From positions 316,921-380,920 of the forward strand of contig JXTC01000094.1 of the NCBI GenBank assembly GCA_002914845.1: a stretch of DNA of 64,000 nucleotides. The letters run 5' to 3'. Position numbers and translations under genes: made by a program. Below the pieces are notes generated by a model, which saw only the letters and a list, made by a program, of their open reading frames with translations, had not been told where the DNA came from and did no database searches. This document shows positions 60,203-64,000 of this stretch, piece by piece. Source of the DNA: Trema orientale. Its lineage: Eukaryota > Streptophyta > Magnoliopsida > Rosales > Cannabaceae. Position 1 is the stretch's first letter; each line of letters begins with the position of its first letter.

Positions 60203-60984
60203 TTTGGAATGTTTTTGTATTTCTTTCAAAACTACAGAGTTTGAAAATTTGTACGCATGGTTGGCGTTATTTTGGCTTGTGGATGGGATGGTCTGTTGTT
60301 ACTTTTTGAGATGTTGTAGTTTAATAAAAGTGAGAGCTAAAGTAAGGTCTCTTCATCCGGTTTTTGTCCACTTTTTTATATGACATGTTGGGTACTTTGT
60401 GCTGAAAATAGTTTCAAAGCTGAACCATGTGAATGAGCTCTACAAGCTTGAACTTGAAACCCTCTACTCCAATTCGAAACTGAATCTCCTGTAACCTTTA
60501 AAAAGAGCTTACGTAAAATTAAGAAAACAAAAAGTGATGTTGCAATTTACTGGTCTGAACGTGGACTAAGCTGCAATTATAGAAAAGCGGCTGTAATAGC
60601 TACTAAAATAAGTTTTTAGTAAACTTAACAATGGAAGTGTCATGAAGGAGAAGCATTAAAAATTGGGCTTCACTGGTTTGAGGTTTGGCATTGGTTGGTT
60701 TCCAAGTTAAAGGAGGCAAACGAAAGAAAAGGTCCAAATTCACTTCTAAAAAGTTGCTACATCTTTGGACCGAAAGTTACTACGGAAGTAGTGAAGGACT
60801 AACTGTATTACTGTAGAGAATTTGTGGAGCATTTAGAATATTGGTGCAGAATGAATACTATGCCAAATAATAGAAAAGAAAAAGAAAGAGAAATGGACCA
60901 GTTTCGAGCATAAGATGTAACATGACATACGTAATTGGTTCTCTCAAAAGGAAAAAAATAATCACATAATTTGTGACTTTTTTT
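60203..60984. other. Spacer with a second DUF2921 fragment
   Basis: The stretch CGAAACTGAATCTCCTGTAA at 60466-60485 repeats the sequence that encodes FETESPV near the start of the pseudogene (57084-57103). It may be the stub of a tandem second copy. No other gene seen. Confidence 0.45.
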
Positions 60985-61440
60985 TTTGGTTGCTAGAAAA
61001 GGAATTCAATAACAGACAGACAAACAAAAAGGGATGAAGGGAGAGGCCACAAATACCCTCAAAGACACTAATAAATAATCCAGGACTGTTGGTTAGAGAA
61101 CACTCTAATAGGGACATCAGAAAGAGAAAACAACTAAAGGAAAAAGAACCAGCGGTCCAGACTGCCACATTATGTGCCACAAAATTTGTGTCTCTACGAA
61201 TATAAGAGAACTGAAAAAAGTCATAGCTTTGTGTCTCTACGAATATAAGAGAACTGAAAAAAGTCATAGCTAAGCAATCTCTTTCTTTGTGATATGAGAT
61301 CTTTAATCTCCCAATAACATACTGCATCAACTATTTCAAAACTATCAATAGCATTCTTACAGTCGCCCTCTAGGACAATAGATTTTCATTCTTTATTAAT
61401 GGCGTATTTAATTTGTGACTTTAGGAAAACACAAAGGTAC
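60985..61440 (-). mobile_element. LINE RNase H (RVT_3) fragment
   Basis: On the minus strand the sequence encodes VLEGDCKNAIDSFEIVD, then YWEIKDLISQRKRL and FSYIRRDTNFVAHNVAVW, the ordered motifs of the RNase H domain found at the end of plant L1 LINEs. A 44-base segment around TGTCTCTACGAATATAAGAG is doubled in tandem (61187-61230, 61231-61274), lying in the middle of the domain. The rest of the LINE is missing. Confidence 0.7.
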
Positions 61441-61639
61441 CCCTGCAAAAGTGTCTACAGGTCAAGTCCACAATTTGTATTGTACATGATTCATCAAAGT
61501 AATCTACAACAGTCAATGTTGAACATGTTCTTCATCCTCCTAACCATGATCATTCAGGTTCACGATCATGATTTTAGGTGATCATAGAGACGGAGCCATG
61601 ATATCTCATCAAAGGCTGGGCTGTTATTATAATTGAAAA

Positions 61640-62150
61640 AATAATTTAAAATAATAATAAATATTACAATTGTACTAGACGCATTTTTATTTTTTGAAAG
61701 AGTTTTACAGTGAGTTCATTACCAATATCATTAAAGATGTCTTTTTCAATGTAAATAAACAAATTATCATTTATCTATTGTTCACTCATTCTATGTAGCC
61801 GATTCTTTAAAAAATTCATAGTAGAGAATACCATCTCCACAATAATAATAGCAACTGGTAAAATTAATGCAAATGTCACGAGTCGATAAACGAGAGGATA
61901 AATATTGTATTTTTTTATCTCAACCATTTTCCGTGCAAGATCACTAATACTTTCAATCCATTAAATTTATTATTGGAATGTATATCAATTATATATGTCT
62001 CAAGCTGATCATTAAGTTTTGTGAGTTCTATAATAGAAAAATCCTTTGAATAATACTCAACAAAGTGAAGTAACATTTTCTTGTCAATAGCTGAAAATAT
62101 GATACATGGACACAAGCATGCCATACAAAGAAGCAAGTTTGAAAACATAT
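61640..62150 (-). mobile_element. hAT transposase fragment (C-terminal part)
   Basis: Minus-strand frame 62148-61915 encodes LLCMACLCPCIIFSAIDKKM and KLNDQLETYIIDIHS, motifs of the plant hAT transposases annotated as TTF-type/MYM zinc-finger proteins. Downstream, interrupted frames carry remains of the dimerisation region (RLVTFALILPVA-like, then NRL). The fragment has several stops and no N-terminal zinc finger, so it is inactive. Confidence 0.65.
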
Positions 62151-63130
62151 TTTTTCTTTATTAAATTTTAAATAAATCAATTAAAATGAAATAATGGATT
62201 ATATTAATTCGGAAATGGGCTTGTGTCTTTTTTTAATTAACCAATGCAACAAAATTTTAATTGTGGGTTTATGGAGCTTTATTCTATTTTTAAATCTTGG
62301 GTTTCTAACACTTTTACATATAAAAAAACTAAAACAATTACAAAAATATAGAAGTCAGACTTTTTCCAAATTTTCGTACGGTGTTTATTAGAAAAATATC
62401 ACTTTTAAAAAGAATTTAGAAAAATGTCATTTTAAAAATGGTTTGGTTACCGGTTACTAGTTATCAGTTATATATTAGTTATAAATACCTTTAGTTACTA
62501 GTTACCAGTTTGGTTACTAGTTACTATTTTAAAAATAGTATTTTTCTAAATAATTTTTAAAAAATAATATTTTTCTAAATATGTTTTAAAAAATGATATT
62601 TTTCTAATAAAAATCGTACCACATCTTAAAAAAACGCTAACTACCGTATTTTTAAATTTTTTTTTCAGAAAGTACCGTATAATGTCTGATTTCCCCTAAA
62701 ATTTTTAGGGAGCTTAATTATTTTTTTCATACTTTTTAAAGAGTTATATTAAAATTATTTACAAATTTAATGAATACTAAAATAAAATTGAGGGTTAGTG
62801 AACCAGCTCCATCACTGGGTGATCAGGTTGTTGGTTGCTAGGTGTATGGATATTATGAGAACAACTACAATATATGTAAAGCTGAAAAGTCTCTAATTAA
62901 TAGAATGTAATATCTGAAAGAAATAGATATATGTTTGTACCTGACGATGGAGATGCGTTAGGGATGTAAACGGGGCTAGATGGCTGGTTCTCCATCTATC
63001 ATCCCATCCCTGCTATCATTTTTCCGTTCTATTCCCTCACTAAACATTTATTTAGTACCAAGGCCGAGGAATCTCTATCAGGGTTCAGGGTACTCAGTTC
63101 CTTGCCTGTAGCATTACCTTTATTTTTTGT
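62151..63130. other. AT-rich region with small repeats and a hAT-like end
   Basis: A cluster of GGTTACTAGTTAC/AGTTACTAG motifs occurs at 62444-62525. TAGGGATGTAAACGGGG at about 62960-62976 matches a common hAT left tip, but no right tip was found. No gene seen. Confidence 0.4.
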
Positions 63131-63132
63131 GA

Positions 63133-63652
63133 TAATTACATTTATATACCTTGTCTTTTGACTGATTATTTAGTTTATACTTTGTGTTTAGGTTATTATC
63201 AACATTGACCATCAAATTTAGAATTTGTAATAAATTTATACCCTCTATTGGTCAAGTACTAATTTTGACCATTATGTTTACTAACATACCATTAAAAATT
63301 TTATATTTTAAAAGAAGTCAAATTTAAACTTATATAAAATTGATAAAGTCTTTTATAATAATATTTAATTTTGCAGGTTTTTGCATTTTTTAAGTTAATT
63401 TTTTTAATATTTGTTCTTTGAGCTATTAATTTTAATTAGTCTTAAATTTAAATTAAGAATTAAAACATATATCTTTAAAGTTTAAAAGGTCAGTTTTACA
63501 AATTCAATGGTCAAAATTAGTATTTAACCCAAAGAATGTATAAATTTGTTACCAATTTTAAATTTGGAGATAAATGTTGATAATAACGAAAATACAATGT
63601 ATAAATTGAACAAACAATTAAAATAGTATAAAAATGTAATTGACCCTTATTT
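63133..63652. mobile_element. Foldback MITE with long arms
   Basis: The left arm at about 63133-63300 (AATTACATTTATATACC, TTATTATCAACATT, ACTAATTTTGACCATT) is matched in inverse order at about 63485-63652. The arms are some 165 bases with moderate divergence. The middle is AT-rich. No target duplication was resolved. Confidence 0.65.
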
Positions 63653-63759
63653 ATTTTTTTTCCCAGAAAATGAAATTGTAGAAAGGAAAACATTAAAGTC
63701 CTATTGGCACCTACTAGCAGAATTGACATATCTTGATAGACAAAACGGACACAAAAAAC

Positions 63760-64000
63760 TGTAATGGCTCTACCACGTTGTGTCATTGCAGGAAAGAGCA
63801 TGGGTAGAAAGAGCATCGGCCGCTATATTACCCTCTTAGTTAATATGAGACCCCTGAAGCTGTCTCACAAACAAGTAACCAAGACACTTGGACCACTGAG
63901 CATGGAACTTCCACGGGATCACATCAAAACAACTAGCCCAAAATAAATTAACAATGTATGAAGAATCACTCTCGAATCAAATCATGTACCAACCATGTTC
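63760..64000 (-). mobile_element. LINE RNase H fragment running off the window
   Basis: On the minus strand GNIAADALSTHALSCND appears at about 63840-63780, the last RNase H motif (His-containing strand, then GN.AADALA). Diverged upstream RNase H sequence continues to the window edge. It is broken and only partly visible. Confidence 0.55.

Noticed and set aside
1-64000. CRISPR array, bacterial operon or phage system
   Set aside because: No regularly spaced direct repeats with unique spacers were found. All genes are plant nuclear genes with introns or transit peptides.
1-64000. tRNA and rRNA genes
   Set aside because: No B-box (GGTTCGA..CC) with a matching cloverleaf was recognised by eye; a tRNAscan-SE run would be decisive.

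Overview
This is a eudicot plant nuclear window, from a woody-rosid-like genome that is not Brassicaceae. The evidence is AT-rich intergenic DNA, spliced genes with GT-AG introns, chloroplast-targeted proteins, a PPR-DYW editing factor, a lignin-pathway esterase and many plant-type transposon remains. No bacterial, phage, CRISPR or organelle-genome signal was seen, and no tRNA or rRNA gene was recognised by eye.

Genes in order: caffeoyl shikimate esterase CSE (12.4-13.4 kb, +); a five-exon plastid ATP/ADP translocator NTT (23.7-26.7 kb, +); a two-exon NPH3-family protein without a BTB domain (30.7-33.2 kb, +); the intronless chloroplast editing factor ECB2/VAC1 (37.1-39.8 kb, +); a seven-exon gene for an uncharacterised 733-residue protein with an HNH-nuclease-like N-terminal module and a long coiled coil (43.9-40.8 kb, -); an intronless MOT1-family molybdate transporter (45.6-47.0 kb, +); and a nearly full-length but broken DUF2921 gene (57.0-60.2 kb, +). 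The proteins do not form one pathway; they sit in different compartments (plastid, probable tonoplast, plasma-membrane signalling, phenylpropanoid metabolism).

What ties the genes together is position. From memory of Arabidopsis locus numbers, CSE, NPH3-like and DUF2921 correspond to the consecutive loci At1g52760-770-780. NTT and ECB2 correspond to consecutive At1g15500-510, and NTT and MOT to consecutive At1g80300-310. The window therefore interleaves three Arabidopsis neighbourhoods, as expected if it keeps the ancestral gene order that Arabidopsis split up by polyploidy and gene loss.

Between the genes lie transposons and their fossils. They include a 2.3-kb giant inverted repeat at the left edge, a Pack-MULE-like element (5.8-6.4 kb), a 1.28-kb hAT element with 8-bp target duplications (7.5-8.7 kb) and a 0.9-kb foldback element (17.2-18.1 kb). 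There are also several Tourist-like and other MITEs, three LINE RNase H fossils, two same-family solo LTRs of about 2.2 kb flanking two opposed Ty1/copia fossils (50.1-56.6 kb), and a hAT transposase fragment (61.6-62.2 kb). The most unusual coding item is the HNH-like coiled-coil gene. Everything was read by eye, so family names without a quoted motif are inferences.
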